Shown in pieces: positions 1 to 7,906 of a stretch of 64,000 nt of DNA; positions within the stretch are counted from its first letter, which is position 1; every line of letters starts with the position of its first letter. This DNA comes from an uncultured Prevotellaceae bacterium (lineage in GTDB: Bacteria > Bacteroidota > Bacteroidia > Bacteroidales > Bacteroidaceae). The notes under the pieces were generated by a model. That model made no database searches. It was not told the DNA's origin and saw only the letters and a program-made list of their open reading frames with translations. The translations under genes and the position numbers were made by a program. The stretch covers positions 1-64,000 of the forward strand of contig ONMN01000017.1 of assembly GCA_900318885.1 (NCBI GenBank), written 5' to 3'.

Positions 1-2156
1 GCTTTGCGCTGGGCTTTGGCTTCGGCTTTGGCCTGTTTTTCGGCAGCCTTGGCGGCGTCTTTGGCGGCTTTGGCCTCGGCCTTGGCGGCTTTTTCGGCGG
101 CTTTCTGCTGTTGCTTCTCTGCTTTGCGCAGCTGTTTTTCGGCATCAAGGGCGGCACGGTCCTCACGCTTCTGGGCCTTGCGGGCTTCCTTGTCGGCACG
201 CTTCTGCGCCTTGCGGGCTTCCTTCTCAGCCTTCAGCTGGGCTTTCTCCTCGTCGGTGAGGTCGCTCTTGCCGAAGAGGTGGAGCTTCATCTTGGGCTTG
301 ATCTTCGTCTTCTGCATCTCGTTGGTATTGGTGAACGAGAAGGTGCAGCTGAGGTCCATCCACTTGCCGGGGGCGTCGAGGTTGCCTTCGGCGACGGCTC
401 CATTGCTGACGATATTGACGGTGAGGTCGCGCGTGCGAACAAATTTATAGGATGCGCGCGACACATGCGCGTGGACTTCGCCGATGGGCAGCTTGCCGCC
501 GAGGCGCTTACGCATGATGGCGGTACGGGGCTTCGAGATGTCAATCTTGAACGTGGCGGAGGCGGCGACGGGGCCGATGTCCTTCATATCCATGACGCGA
601 CCAATCTCCAAGGAGTCGGTGGAGGCCTGGCCCGAGAGGTATTTGTTATTCTCGTCGAGGGCGAAATAGAAATTGAGTGCGCCGGCGGCGGTGGTCAGGC
701 GACCCTGGAACTCCTCCTTCTTATAGAGCACATTGAAGGAACCGGCATAGTGGATGGTGCCGAGGGCGTGGAGCTGTTTCATCATCAGGCGCTTGACAGG
801 GAACTGCTTGATGATGCGTTCCTTGCTGCCACCCTTGGCTTCCATGTTCTCGACATCGAAATGGACGCGCAGCTGGGTCTTGTTCTTCAGACCGCTGATG
901 GTGCCGCGGGCTGCGACCTGCAGCTGCTTGTCGGCAGTATTGACGCGGACATTGTCGAAGCGCAGCGTGGCGGAGTCGCCACTGAAGCGAAGGCTGAGGA
1001 GGAGGGGTTCGGTGAAGTCCTTCAGCACGGGGGCGAAGGGTCGCGAGATGTCCTTGAGGATGGCGCGGCCGTGGATGAACGACGTGCGGAAGGTGAAGGG
1101 TCGGCCCTGCTTCTTGCTGGGCAGCTGGATGAGGCCCTTGTCGAAGCGCAGCGTGGTGTTGATCTGCTGGACGAAGAAGTCGCGCAGGTGGAGGCCTTCC
1201 TTGTTCAAGTAGAAGTTGGTATGTAGGTCGCGGACGTCGACACCCATGATGGTGTCGCGCACGGTACACTCGGCGAGGCGGCCGAAGATGGAGTCGGGCT
1301 TGGTATAATCGACGTTGAGCTTCATGTCGGCATAGGCGTTGACATGCTCGGCATCGAAGAAGCCGCGCTTGGGCTTGCCGGCATTCTTGCGCGGGTGGTG
1401 GTTGTCGTTGCGGAAATGGACGCCGCGGATGTCGGCGAGCACTTCGCCCTCGCGCTCGCTACGCAGGGCAATGTTGGCGATGGTAGCGGCATGGCTGACC
1501 TGCCACCCTTTCTTGTTGGTGCGGTCCCAGTGTGCGGCGACGCGCTCGATGTTGACACCGAGCTTGTTGTTCTTGCCTTCCTTGAAGGCGAGGGCACCGA
1601 GGGAGAAGCGGTATTGGTTGAACTGCACGTCGATATCCTCTGCGGTGAGGCGCGACATGGAGAGGGCTATCTTCTGCTTCTTCTTCTTCAGCTCCTTGCG
1701 CACGGCCTTCTGGTCGGGGTTGTGGTCGCGCTTGAAGGCGTCGAGGATGAACTTGTAGTTCGGCACGGAGTCGATGGAGTCGTGGCGGATGTGGTGGATC
1801 TCGGCATGGATGCCCTTGAGGCGTGCCTCCTCGATGCGTACGACGCCGTCGATGATGAGCGGCATGAGGTCGGCCTTGACCTTGAGGAGGTTGGCACGGA
1901 GGAGGGGTCGCTGCTGGCGGTCCTCGACATAGAGCCCGTAGAGTTCGGCATTGAGGGTGACGAGGTTGATGCTGACGCTGTCGATGTCGACGCGCGTCTG
2001 GAGCTTGTCCTGCAGCATGGTCTTGGCACGACGGACGAGCTCGTTTTGGACGGAGTTGGAATTGACGAGGCAGAATCCTGTGACGAGCAGGATGACCACC
2101 AGAATGACGAGCGCCAGGACGACGCGGAGGAACCACTTAAACACGGACTTCATCAT
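1..2156 (-). CDS. AsmA/TamB-like envelope protein, C-terminus cut by window edge
   Basis: The frame is open from ATG 2156 (second ATG at 2153) to the window edge, 718 codons without a stop. It starts MMKSVFKWFLRVV, followed by one hydrophobic segment (about residues 10-30), then the VQNELV...VDIDSVSINL pattern and long beta-rich stretches typical of the N-termini of AsmA/TamB proteins. These are inner-membrane-anchored periplasmic proteins linked to outer-membrane lipid or protein traffic. From about residue 636 to the edge the sequence is almost only K, A, E, Q and R (units such as KEARKAQKR), an unusual charged helix. The opposite strand is open over long stretches only because of this composition. 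The family call is fairly sure; whether it is AsmA or TamB cannot be settled without the C-terminus. Confidence 0.75.
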   Translation of the reverse strand, partial: MMKSVFKWFLRVVLALVILVVILLVTGFCLVNSNSVQNELVRRAKTMLQDKLQTRVDIDSVSINLVTLNAELYGLYVEDRQQRPLLRANLLKVKADLMPLIIDGVVRIEEARLKGIHAEIHHIRHDSIDSVPNYKFILDAFKRDHNPDQKAVRKELKKKKQKIALSMSRLTAEDIDVQFNQYRFSLGALAFKEGKNNKLGVNIERVAAHWDRTNKKGWQVSHAATIANIALRSEREGEVLADIRGVHFRNDNHHPRKNAGKPKRGFFDAEHVNAYADMKLNVDYTKPDSIFGRLAECTVRDTIMGVDVRDLHTNFYLNKEGLHLRDFFVQQINTTLRFDKGLIQLPSKKQGRPFTFRTSFIHGRAILKDISRPFAPVLKDFTEPLLLSLRFSGDSATLRFDNVRVNTADKQLQVAARGTISGLKNKTQLRVHFDVENMEAKGGSKERIIKQFPVKRLMMKQLHALGTIHYAGSFNVLYKKEEFQGRLTTAAGALNFYFALDENNKYLSGQASTDSLEIGRVMDMKDIGPVAASATFKIDISKPRTAIMRKRLGGKLPIGEVHAHVSRASYKFVRTRDLTVNIVSNGAVAEGNLDAPGKWMDLSCTFSFTNTNEMQKTKIKPKMKLHLFGKSDLTDEEKAQLKAEKEARKAQKRADKEARKAQKREDRAALDAEKQLRKAEKQQQKAAEKAAKAEAKAAKDAAKAAEKQAKAEAKAQRK

Positions 2157-2176
2157 AGAACCACGATTTTTATTTT

Positions 2177-2244
2177 ACGAACACGAATCGCACGAATCTT
2201 ACGAATTATTTAAGACCACGGATTTAACGGATTGAACGGATTAT
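2177..2244. repeat. 9-bp repeat array (ACGAAT-NNN then ACGGAT-NNN)
   Basis: ACGAAC is followed by three ACGAAT-NNN nonamers (2183-2209), a short spacer, and three ACGGAT-NNN nonamers (2218-2244). It fills the gap between the AsmA-like gene and the next gene and runs over that gene's stop codon. A near-identical block of about 33 bp recurs at 3277-3309. Confidence 0.85.
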
Positions 2245-3248
2245 CTCAGCAGCTGGGTGATTTTATCTTCGAACTGTTGGGGAGCGAGGTTGCGGGCCTG
2301 GACGACACCGCTGGCATTGAGGATGATATTGCCGGGGACATCGCAGATGCCCAGGCGCGAGAGCAGTGGCGACTGCCACATACGGCCGTCGCAGACGGTC
2401 TTCCACGGCAGCGAGTCGCGCTCGACACTCTGGCGGCACTTCTTGATGTCGGCATCGAGACAGATGCTGACGACGGAGAGGTTGGCGCCATTGTTCTTCT
2501 TCAGACGCTGCAGGCGACGCTGGATGTCGGTGCTGGTATAGCTCCACGATGCCCAGACGGTGATGACGTTGACCTTCGCCTTGAGGTCGGCGAGGGACAC
2601 GCTGCGCCCTTTGACGTCGCGCTCGGAGAAATCGGTGAGGCGGCCGTTGACCTGACTATGGCGCAGGCCGTCGAGCTGGCGTTTCCACGTGGCGAGCTGT
2701 TCGTCGTCGGGGTTCTCCTTCTGGAGGAGGGCGGCGAGGACGTAGGCCTGTTCGAGGTTAGCCTGCGGTTCGGCGAGGAAGTAGCGCTGGAGGAGATAGC
2801 GGCTGACGCGCGAGCGGGGGTGTTTGTCGATGAATGTGCCTACGGCCTTGGGGACGTCGGGCGGCATGAGTTCGTTGAGTTGCATGCGCAGCTCCGTCAT
2901 CTCGTCGTTGTCGTCGGTGCCCTTGATGATCATCTCCTTCATGTGTGAGGCGTTACCCTTGATGTCGACCTCTTCGCCGGGTTCGGCAAAGACGGGCTGT
3001 TCGGAGAAGTTGGGGAAGACGACGACGAAGGTGGCGGGATGGCGCAGCTCGGTTTCGTAGGTGAACCGTCCGTCGCGCACGGGGATGGTGTCGATGCCGC
3101 TGATGGCTCCGTCGGGGCTGTAGATGAGGAATTCGGCCTGATTGACGTTACGCAGTCGGCCGGTCAGCCGGAACTTGTTGCTGTCGACCCCGCAGGACGA
3201 CAGCAACAAACCGACGAAGAAGAACACGAAGGTTCTTGTAACGAACAC
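2241..3248 (-). CDS. DUF4369 / TlpA-like thioredoxin-fold lipoprotein without CxxC
   Basis: This is a predicted lipoprotein with lipobox LLSSC, an N-terminal DUF4369-like beta domain (LTGRLRNVNQAEFLIYS) and a C-terminal TlpA/AhpC-type thioredoxin fold ending in VPGNIILNASG. The redox motif expected as WASWCxxC reads WASWSYTS, so both cysteines are serines and disulfide chemistry is not expected. Bacteroidetes carry many such TlpA-like lipoproteins, with only general roles in envelope redox or stress. The start is uncertain: the frame has no ATG upstream of the lipobox. GTG 3248 gives a normal signal peptide; the frame also stays open to GTG 3302, but those residues would come from the nonamer array. 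Confidence 0.7.
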   Translation of the reverse strand: MFVTRTFVFFFVGLLLSSCGVDSNKFRLTGRLRNVNQAEFLIYSPDGAISGIDTIPVRDGRFTYETELRHPATFVVVFPNFSEQPVFAEPGEEVDIKGNASHMKEMIIKGTDDNDEMTELRMQLNELMPPDVPKAVGTFIDKHPRSRVSRYLLQRYFLAEPQANLEQAYVLAALLQKENPDDEQLATWKRQLDGLRHSQVNGRLTDFSERDVKGRSVSLADLKAKVNVITVWASWSYTSTDIQRRLQRLKKNNGANLSVVSICLDADIKKCRQSVERDSLPWKTVCDGRMWQSPLLSRLGICDVPGNIILNASGVVQARNLAPQQFEDKITQLLR

Positions 3249-3309
3249 GGATCTCACGGATAAAACGGATTTTTTTACGAACACGAATCGCACGAATCTC
3301 ACGAATTAT
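3241..3309. repeat. 9-bp repeat array (ACGGAT-NNN then ACGAAT-NNN)
   Basis: Two half-arrays: ACGAAC plus three ACGGAT-NNN units (3241-3273), a TTT spacer, then ACGAAC plus three ACGAAT-NNN units (3277-3309). The second half is an almost exact direct repeat of 2177-2209. The array covers the start region of the preceding minus-strand gene and stops beside the stop codon of the next. Confidence 0.85.
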
Positions 3310-4991
3310 TTGTCGACGTTGCGGAGTTCGAGGTCGTTGGCGGAGTAGGTGGCGAACTTGCCATCCTTGTCGGCGGCCTGACGCAGGAAGAAGCCTGCCA
3401 TGCCCTCGTTACCCTGACGGGCGCAGACGATGGCCTGGAGGTAGTCGGTGAGTGCGTCGGCGGGTTTCACGGCACGCAGTGTCTGAGCAGCCGAAGCATA
3501 GTCCTTGTTGAGGAGCTGGGCGAGACCGGCACTGTTGGACACGACATTCTTGAGGTCCTGAGCGGCCAGCGAGTAGTTGCCCTGTGCGAGGTGGAGGTTA
3601 CCCAGAGCCTCGGCGAGGTTGTAGGCGCCGGCAGCCTTGCTGATATAGTTTTCGGCAGCCTGGAGGTCACCCTGCTGGAGTGCGAGCATGCCGAGGTTTG
3701 CAAAGACCTCAGGACAGTTGGGGTTGACGGCCTGCGCCTTGTCGAGCCACTGGCGTGCCTCGGCGAAGTCGCCCTGCTGCCAAGCCAGTGTGGCGAGGTT
3801 GTTGTAGGCGCGGACGTCCTGCGCATACTGACTGACGGTCTGCTGGAAGATGGCCTTCTTCTCGGCGGCATCGTCGGTGAGCGTGGCGGCATAGAGCATC
3901 TCCTCGACGCTGAGCTGTGAGGCGTCGCTCTTGAACTGCTCCTGGATCTGCTGGTCGTCACGGCCGATGGTCTCGTAGTTGATGGTGAGGCGTGCACGGC
4001 GCAGTTCGGGGAGGATGCCGTCGGCGAGCTCGCGGAAACCGGCACTCATGTTCTTGATCTGCTGTTCGCGCTCCTCGGGATCCTTATACATGGAGAGGAC
4101 GCGGAGGATGACATCCTTGTCCTGGATGTTGGAAGCGGCGACGAGCTGCTGGAAGCCCTCCCAGTCCTGGGCGGTGTAGTTGGCCTCGACATTGTCGGTG
4201 AGCTTGGCCTGCTTCATCTGCTGCTTGACATAGCCCTCGGCATTCTGCTGACGCTTGTTGGCGAGTTTCTCGTTGAGGGCGAAACCGCCGTCGGGCGAAG
4301 CGTATGCCGACACCTCGACATTCTGGAGGTTGAGGGTCTCGCGCTCGCTGCTGATGCGCTTGAGCATGGCGACGAACTCCTGTACGGAGCCGCTCTTCAG
4401 CTCGCTCTTACGCAGCTCGGCCTGCTGGATGAGGAACTTGATGTTGGCCTCCTGCTTCTGGGCTACGATGCGCTGGTAGGCATCCTGCGCGGTGCTGCCG
4501 GCAGCCTGCTGCAGCGTCTGGTGCCACAGCTCGCTGGTGGCGATGACACCGTCGGCGACCTTGATGGCAGGCACCTGAACCTGCTTCTTGCCGATCTTGG
4601 CATCGAAGGTGAGGTAGAGCTCGCTCTTCTGCATGGCGTCCTGATAGGGGAAGGTGGTCTTCATCGTGTAGTGGCCGCCGAGGAGGTAGGAGATGGTCTG
4701 GTCGTTGCCGAGCACCTTCTCACCCTGGAATGTGGCGGGCTGGCCCTTGACGGCCTGCTGTGCGCCATTCTGCGTGAAGCGCAGTTCGGGGACGACCGTC
4801 ACGACGGCCTTCTTGTTCATATACTTCTCTGGGAATGTGCCGTTGACGGTCGCCGTGACCTGTCCGGCCTCTGCCTCCAAGGGGTTTGGAGTCACCTTGA
4901 AATTGTCACTTGTCAGTTGTCCTAACTTTCCTGAACACGAGGTCAAGAGCAGTACGCCCAGACCTAAAATCAATCCTTTTGTTTTCATCAT
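3306..4991 (-). CDS. TPR lipoprotein with OmpA-like segment
   Basis: The 561-residue product has a lipoprotein signal (LGVLLLTSC, Cys19). An N-terminal beta-sandwich-like region of about 150 residues follows, then an OmpA-like stretch (VEVSAYASPDGGFALNEKLANKR) of the kind that precedes peptidoglycan-binding motifs. TPR-type helical repeats lie at about residues 385-500 (YNNLATLAWQQGDFAEARQW, LGNLHLAQGNYSLAAQDLK). It probably sits in the outer membrane facing the periplasm as a scaffold; no enzyme motif is visible. The start may be 4991 or 4988 (tandem ATG). A TACCTTCG box lies about 30 bp upstream. Confidence 0.7.
   Translation of the reverse strand: MMKTKGLILGLGVLLLTSCSGKLGQLTSDNFKVTPNPLEAEAGQVTATVNGTFPEKYMNKKAVVTVVPELRFTQNGAQQAVKGQPATFQGEKVLGNDQTISYLLGGHYTMKTTFPYQDAMQKSELYLTFDAKIGKKQVQVPAIKVADGVIATSELWHQTLQQAAGSTAQDAYQRIVAQKQEANIKFLIQQAELRKSELKSGSVQEFVAMLKRISSERETLNLQNVEVSAYASPDGGFALNEKLANKRQQNAEGYVKQQMKQAKLTDNVEANYTAQDWEGFQQLVAASNIQDKDVILRVLSMYKDPEEREQQIKNMSAGFRELADGILPELRRARLTINYETIGRDDQQIQEQFKSDASQLSVEEMLYAATLTDDAAEKKAIFQQTVSQYAQDVRAYNNLATLAWQQGDFAEARQWLDKAQAVNPNCPEVFANLGMLALQQGDLQAAENYISKAAGAYNLAEALGNLHLAQGNYSLAAQDLKNVVSNSAGLAQLLNKDYASAAQTLRAVKPADALTDYLQAIVCARQGNEGMAGFFLRQAADKDGKFATYSANDLELRNVDK
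4903..4923. repeat. heptamer array inside coding sequence
   Basis: Three TTGTCNN heptamers (TTGTCAC, TTGTCAG, TTGTCCT) make 21 bp near the 5' end of the TPR lipoprotein gene, just after its signal peptide, encoding GQLTSDN. Read on the minus strand the unit is close to the ACAATT heptamers at 7868-7902. Confidence 0.6.
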
Positions 4992-5019
4992 TATTCTTTT
5001 TCAATATTGGAATTTGCCG

Positions 5020-5027
5020 CGAAGGTA
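5020..5027 (-). promoter_or_regulatory. predicted -7 box (TACCTTCG)
   Basis: A TAnnTTTG-like element (TACCTTCG, one mismatch) lies about 29 bp upstream of the TPR lipoprotein start. No clear -33 TTTG was found. Confidence 0.4.
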
Positions 5028-5061
5028 CGAAAAAAACGATGAAAAACGGTGTTTTTTACTG

Positions 5062-6048
5062 TTAAATAAACTTATTGTTGTGGAATGCGATGAACCAATG
5101 GGCGCGCAGGGCTATATAATAGAATAGTACGCCCGTGAGGAGTCCGGCGATGGCATCGATGGCATAATGGGCATAGATGTACACCGTGGAGAGGCACATG
5201 AGGACGTAGAACGGCAGGATGACGAGGGTGAGCCAGCGGCAGCGGGTGCGGCGTGCGAGGAGCAGGACGACGGTGGTGATGCCGACATGGCTGCTGGGGA
5301 ATGCCGCCGTAGGCCGTTCGCCGGCATCGTGGGTGATGTCGAGCAGGTGGTAGAAGAAGCCATCGCTCCACCCCGGTGCCGCCATGCGTTCGCTGTGGGT
5401 GAGGAACCAGTCGCCGATGTTGGGGAATATGCCTTGTGCGATGTTGTCGGTGCCTACTGCGAGGTAGTAGAACTGCGGTCCGGTGACGGGGAGGAATATG
5501 AATATGAGGTAGTAGGCGAAGAAGGACGCGAGCATGACGAATGCCGCCATGGGGAGCTCGTCGTAGCGGCGGAAGAAATAGTAGAGCAGCAGGAGCGTCA
5601 TGAGCGGGAAGTAGCTGACGTAGCCGAGGCACATGAGTTCGGAGAACCATCCCCAGGGGACGTACTCGGAGAAGAGCAGCGAGGGCTGGCAGGAGAAGAC
5701 GGCCTGTTCGCATGCGGCGAAGACGTGGTCGAGGTTGGGGAGGATGCGGTTGAGCTCGTAGGTGTCGGGATACCACCACGAGAGGAATACCATCTGAACG
5801 ATGACGCGCAGCAGCAACACGAAGCGGGTGGGGCGCACGAAGTAGATGATGAATGCGGCCACCGTCGCCTCGATGTAATAGAGACGCAGTGCCATCATGG
5901 ACTTGAAATCCGCGTATTCAGACAGGTTGAAGGCAATCAGGATGAGTGTGAAGAAGGCGTAGGCGAGCCCCACCAATTCGAAGGCGAGGGGATGGTGACG
6001 GAACCGGTCGAAGCGGTCGTCATGTGTGAAGAAATCCTTTATAGCCAT
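5062..6048 (-). CDS. PAP2-superfamily membrane phosphatase/phosphotransferase
   Basis: A 328-residue polytopic membrane protein with about six hydrophobic segments. PAP2 signature pieces are visible: PTAAFPSSHVG (motif 2, PSSH) and YIYAHYAIDAIAG (motif 3, HxxxD). The size and FFxP..GP context resemble the PAP2_3 group, which includes inositol phosphorylceramide synthase-like and lipid phosphate phosphatases; the substrate cannot be read from the sequence. Its start overlaps the end of the upstream epimerase gene by 10 bp, so the two are co-transcribed and a lipid or glycolipid role is plausible. Confidence 0.75.
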   Translation of the reverse strand: MAIKDFFTHDDRFDRFRHHPLAFELVGLAYAFFTLILIAFNLSEYADFKSMMALRLYYIEATVAAFIIYFVRPTRFVLLLRVIVQMVFLSWWYPDTYELNRILPNLDHVFAACEQAVFSCQPSLLFSEYVPWGWFSELMCLGYVSYFPLMTLLLLYYFFRRYDELPMAAFVMLASFFAYYLIFIFLPVTGPQFYYLAVGTDNIAQGIFPNIGDWFLTHSERMAAPGWSDGFFYHLLDITHDAGERPTAAFPSSHVGITTVVLLLARRTRCRWLTLVILPFYVLMCLSTVYIYAHYAIDAIAGLLTGVLFYYIALRAHWFIAFHNNKFI

Positions 6049-7064
6049 TTGTTTTCCTTATACCATTGAATGCTGCGACGGACGCCTTCGGGGAGTTGCA
6101 CCTGTGGACTGAAGCCCAGTTCCTGACGTGCGGGTTCGATGTCGCACCGCCAGTTGCGCTGTCGCATGATGTTGTATTTGTCGTCGTTGAGTGCCGTGAC
6201 CTTGCCGGTGCGGCGTGCGACGCGTTCGCCGACGAAGGTGATGACACGCAAGAGCCAGAGTGGGGCGGTGATGCGTATCCACCAGGGGTTGCCGAGTTCC
6301 TTGCGAATGAGGTCGCTGAAGGTGGACGACTGGTAGACCTCGCCGTCGGAAAGGAAGTAGCGGCGCCCTGTGACGCCTTTCTCCAATGCGAGGAATACGG
6401 CCTGCACGACGTCGGTGACATAGATGAAGGTGATGTCCTGCTGTTTGAAGCCTACGGCGAAGTCGGTGTGGGCCTTGATGCTCTTCGCCATCATGAAGTA
6501 GTCGCGTTCGCGCGGACCGTAAACCCCCGTGGGACGGAGGATGACGTAGGGCAGCGGCTGTTGGCCGTTGGCAATGAGGTGGTTGTTGTTGTCTTCCAGC
6601 CATCGCTCGGCGTCGAGCTTGCTCTGGCCGTAGGCGGTGTTGGGCTGTGGCGTGTCGCTCTCGCGAATCTCGGTGTAGGGCTGCTCCTCGCGGATGGCAC
6701 CCATGATGCTGAGACTGCTGATATAGACGAAACGTTCGATGCGCATCTGGAGGGCCATCAGGACGTGAACGAGATGCTGGGTGCCCTCGGTATTGATGCG
6801 GTGGAAGTCGGCTTTGTCGAGACATTTGGTGACACCTGCGGCATGCACGATGTAGTCGAACTGCAGCCCGGTGAGTTGTTCGGTGAGCTGCGTCTCGGAC
6901 GAGAAGTCGAGTTCAATGAAATTGATACGCTTGTCGGTAAGGAACTGGCGTGAGCTGCTCTTGCGTACTGCGGCCCACACTTCGAAGCCCCTGCGTAGGG
7001 CCTCTTCCACTATGAATGAGCCGATGAAACCACTGGCTCCTGTAATCAGTATCTTTTGATTCAT
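6039..7064 (-). CDS. NAD-dependent epimerase/dehydratase (extended SDR)
   Basis: The protein starts MNQKILITGASGFIGSF, with the Rossmann motif TGxxGxxG at its beginning. YGQSKLDAE supplies the YxxxK catalytic pair and VYISSLS the serine. It resembles 3-beta-HSD/dihydroflavonol-reductase-like extended SDRs of Bacteroidetes. The ATG at 7064 is chosen because the fold begins there; upstream in-frame sequence is the transcribed leader with its hairpin. It overlaps the PAP2 gene downstream. The substrate is unknown; a nucleotide sugar or lipid alcohol is possible. Confidence 0.8.
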   Translation of the reverse strand: MNQKILITGASGFIGSFIVEEALRRGFEVWAAVRKSSSRQFLTDKRINFIELDFSSETQLTEQLTGLQFDYIVHAAGVTKCLDKADFHRINTEGTQHLVHVLMALQMRIERFVYISSLSIMGAIREEQPYTEIRESDTPQPNTAYGQSKLDAERWLEDNNNHLIANGQQPLPYVILRPTGVYGPRERDYFMMAKSIKAHTDFAVGFKQQDITFIYVTDVVQAVFLALEKGVTGRRYFLSDGEVYQSSTFSDLIRKELGNPWWIRITAPLWLLRVITFVGERVARRTGKVTALNDDKYNIMRQRNWRCDIEPARQELGFSPQVQLPEGVRRSIQWYKENKWL

Positions 7065-7076
7065 ATGCTTCGGACT

Positions 7077-7100
7077 AAAAAAGGGACTCCGCTGAGTCCC
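7077..7100 (-). terminator. intrinsic-terminator-like hairpin in the leader of the epimerase gene
   Basis: On the minus strand GGGACTC-AGCG-GAGTCCC is followed at once by six T. It lies between the predicted promoter (7146-7153) and the ATG at 7064, so it would act as an attenuator rather than an end-of-gene terminator. Confidence 0.65.
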
Positions 7101-7145
7101 GAACCTTTTGTTAACCTTAAATCTAATACTATGAAAAACACGCTG

Positions 7146-7153
7146 CAAATTTA
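7146..7153 (-). promoter_or_regulatory. predicted -7 box (TAAATTTG) of the epimerase operon
   Basis: TAAATTTG on the minus strand, about 82 bp before the ATG. The expected -33 position falls in the GTGAAAC heptamer array and shows no TTTG. Confidence 0.5.
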
Positions 7154-7162
7154 CGAATTTAC

Positions 7163-7183
7163 GTGAAACCTGAAACGTGAAAC
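7163..7183. repeat. heptamer array (GTGAAAC/CTGAAAC)
   Basis: Three exact-period heptamers (GTGAAAC, CTGAAAC, GTGAAAC) in the intergenic space between two divergent leaders. Confidence 0.7.
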
Positions 7184-7255
7184 CCCAAAAATATGAGGTA
7201 CGGGAGACTGTTTCTTGACTTAAATCAACTTTTTTTTAAAGTTTTTTGCCGAAAA

Positions 7256-7287
7256 TTTGGTCGGTTGGGAATTAATTGCTATCTTTG
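7256..7287 (+). promoter_or_regulatory. greA promoter (TTTG-N20-TATCTTTG)
   Basis: A -33 TTTG at 7256-7259 and -7 TATCTTTG at 7280-7287 with the canonical 20-bp spacing of Bacteroidetes primary-sigma promoters. The predicted start of transcription is near 7291, over 100 nt before greA. Confidence 0.8.
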
Positions 7288-7316
7288 CAAACGAAAGAAG
7301 ACATGATAAGAACTTA

Positions 7317-7356
7317 GGATTCCGACAGAACGAAGAGTCGGGATTCTTTCTTTTTT
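7317..7356 (+). terminator. attenuator-like terminator in the greA leader
   Basis: GGATTCCGAC (7317-7326) can pair over 10 bp with GTCGGGATTC (7337-7346, two G-T pairs), followed by TTTCTTTTTT. It lies between the greA promoter and start codon, so a terminated RNA of about 65 nt is expected. E. coli greA also has a leader terminator producing the GraL RNAs; the sequence here is unrelated. Confidence 0.7.
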
Positions 7357-7401
7357 ACGTCTGAAGACTGAAACAACAAAATAAATTAAAATAGATACAT
7401 T

Positions 7402-7869
7402 ATGGCATACATGTCACAAGAGGGCTATGACAAGCTCATAGCCGAACTGCACCGCCTGGAAGCGGTGGAACGTCCGAAGGCTTCGGCAGCCATTGCTGAG
7501 GCCCGTGAGAAGGGCGATTTGAGTGAGAACAGCGAGTATGATGCCGCCAAGGAGGCTCAGGCCCATCTGGAGGATAAGATCAACAAGCTGAAGGCAACGA
7601 TTTCGGAAGCTAAGATCGTGGATACGTCGCGTCTGAGCACTGATTCGGTGCAGATTCTGACGAAGGTGGAGATGACGAATCTGACGAATAATGCGAAGAT
7701 GAGCTACACCATTGTCAGCGAGAACGAGGCCGACCTGCGTGCCGGCAAGATCAGTATCAAGACGCCGATAGCGCAGGGACTGCTTGGCAAGAAGGTCGGT
7801 GACGAGGTGGAGATAACCATTCCCCGTGGCACCATCAAGCTGCGCATTGAGAACATCAGTATTGCATAA
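7402..7869 (+). CDS. greA: transcription elongation factor GreA
   Basis: 155 residues, the normal GreA length. The N-terminal coiled-coil region carries the acidic tip DLSENSEYDAAKEAQ, which enters the RNA polymerase secondary channel to stimulate cleavage of backtracked RNA. The C-terminal FKBP-like domain ends in PIAQGLLGKKVGDEVEI...P. The promoter and a leader terminator lie upstream (7256-7356). The stop is followed directly by a heptamer array and the HIT gene, so the two are probably co-transcribed. Confidence 0.97.
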   Translation: MAYMSQEGYDKLIAELHRLEAVERPKASAAIAEAREKGDLSENSEYDAAKEAQAHLEDKINKLKATISEAKIVDTSRLSTDSVQILTKVEMTNLTNNAKMSYTIVSENEADLRAGKISIKTPIAQGLLGKKVGDEVEITIPRGTIKLRIENISIA

Positions 7870-7902
7870 TTCACAATTGACAATTCATAATTCACAATTC
7901 AT
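7868..7902. repeat. heptamer array AATTCAC/AATTGAC/AATTCAT
   Basis: Five exact-period heptamers fill the space between the greA stop and the HIT start codon (7907). Confidence 0.8.
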
Positions 7903-7906
7903 AGTT

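Noticed and set aside
111..2213. Long open frames on the plus strand opposite the AsmA-like gene
   Set aside because: They arise from the GC-skewed codon use and K/A-rich repeats of the minus-strand gene; the products have no recognisable fold or start context.
7130..7165. Eleven-codon plus-strand ORF (MKNTLQIYEFT)
   Set aside because: It lies antisense to the leader and -7 box of the minus-strand epimerase gene and has no promoter of its own.
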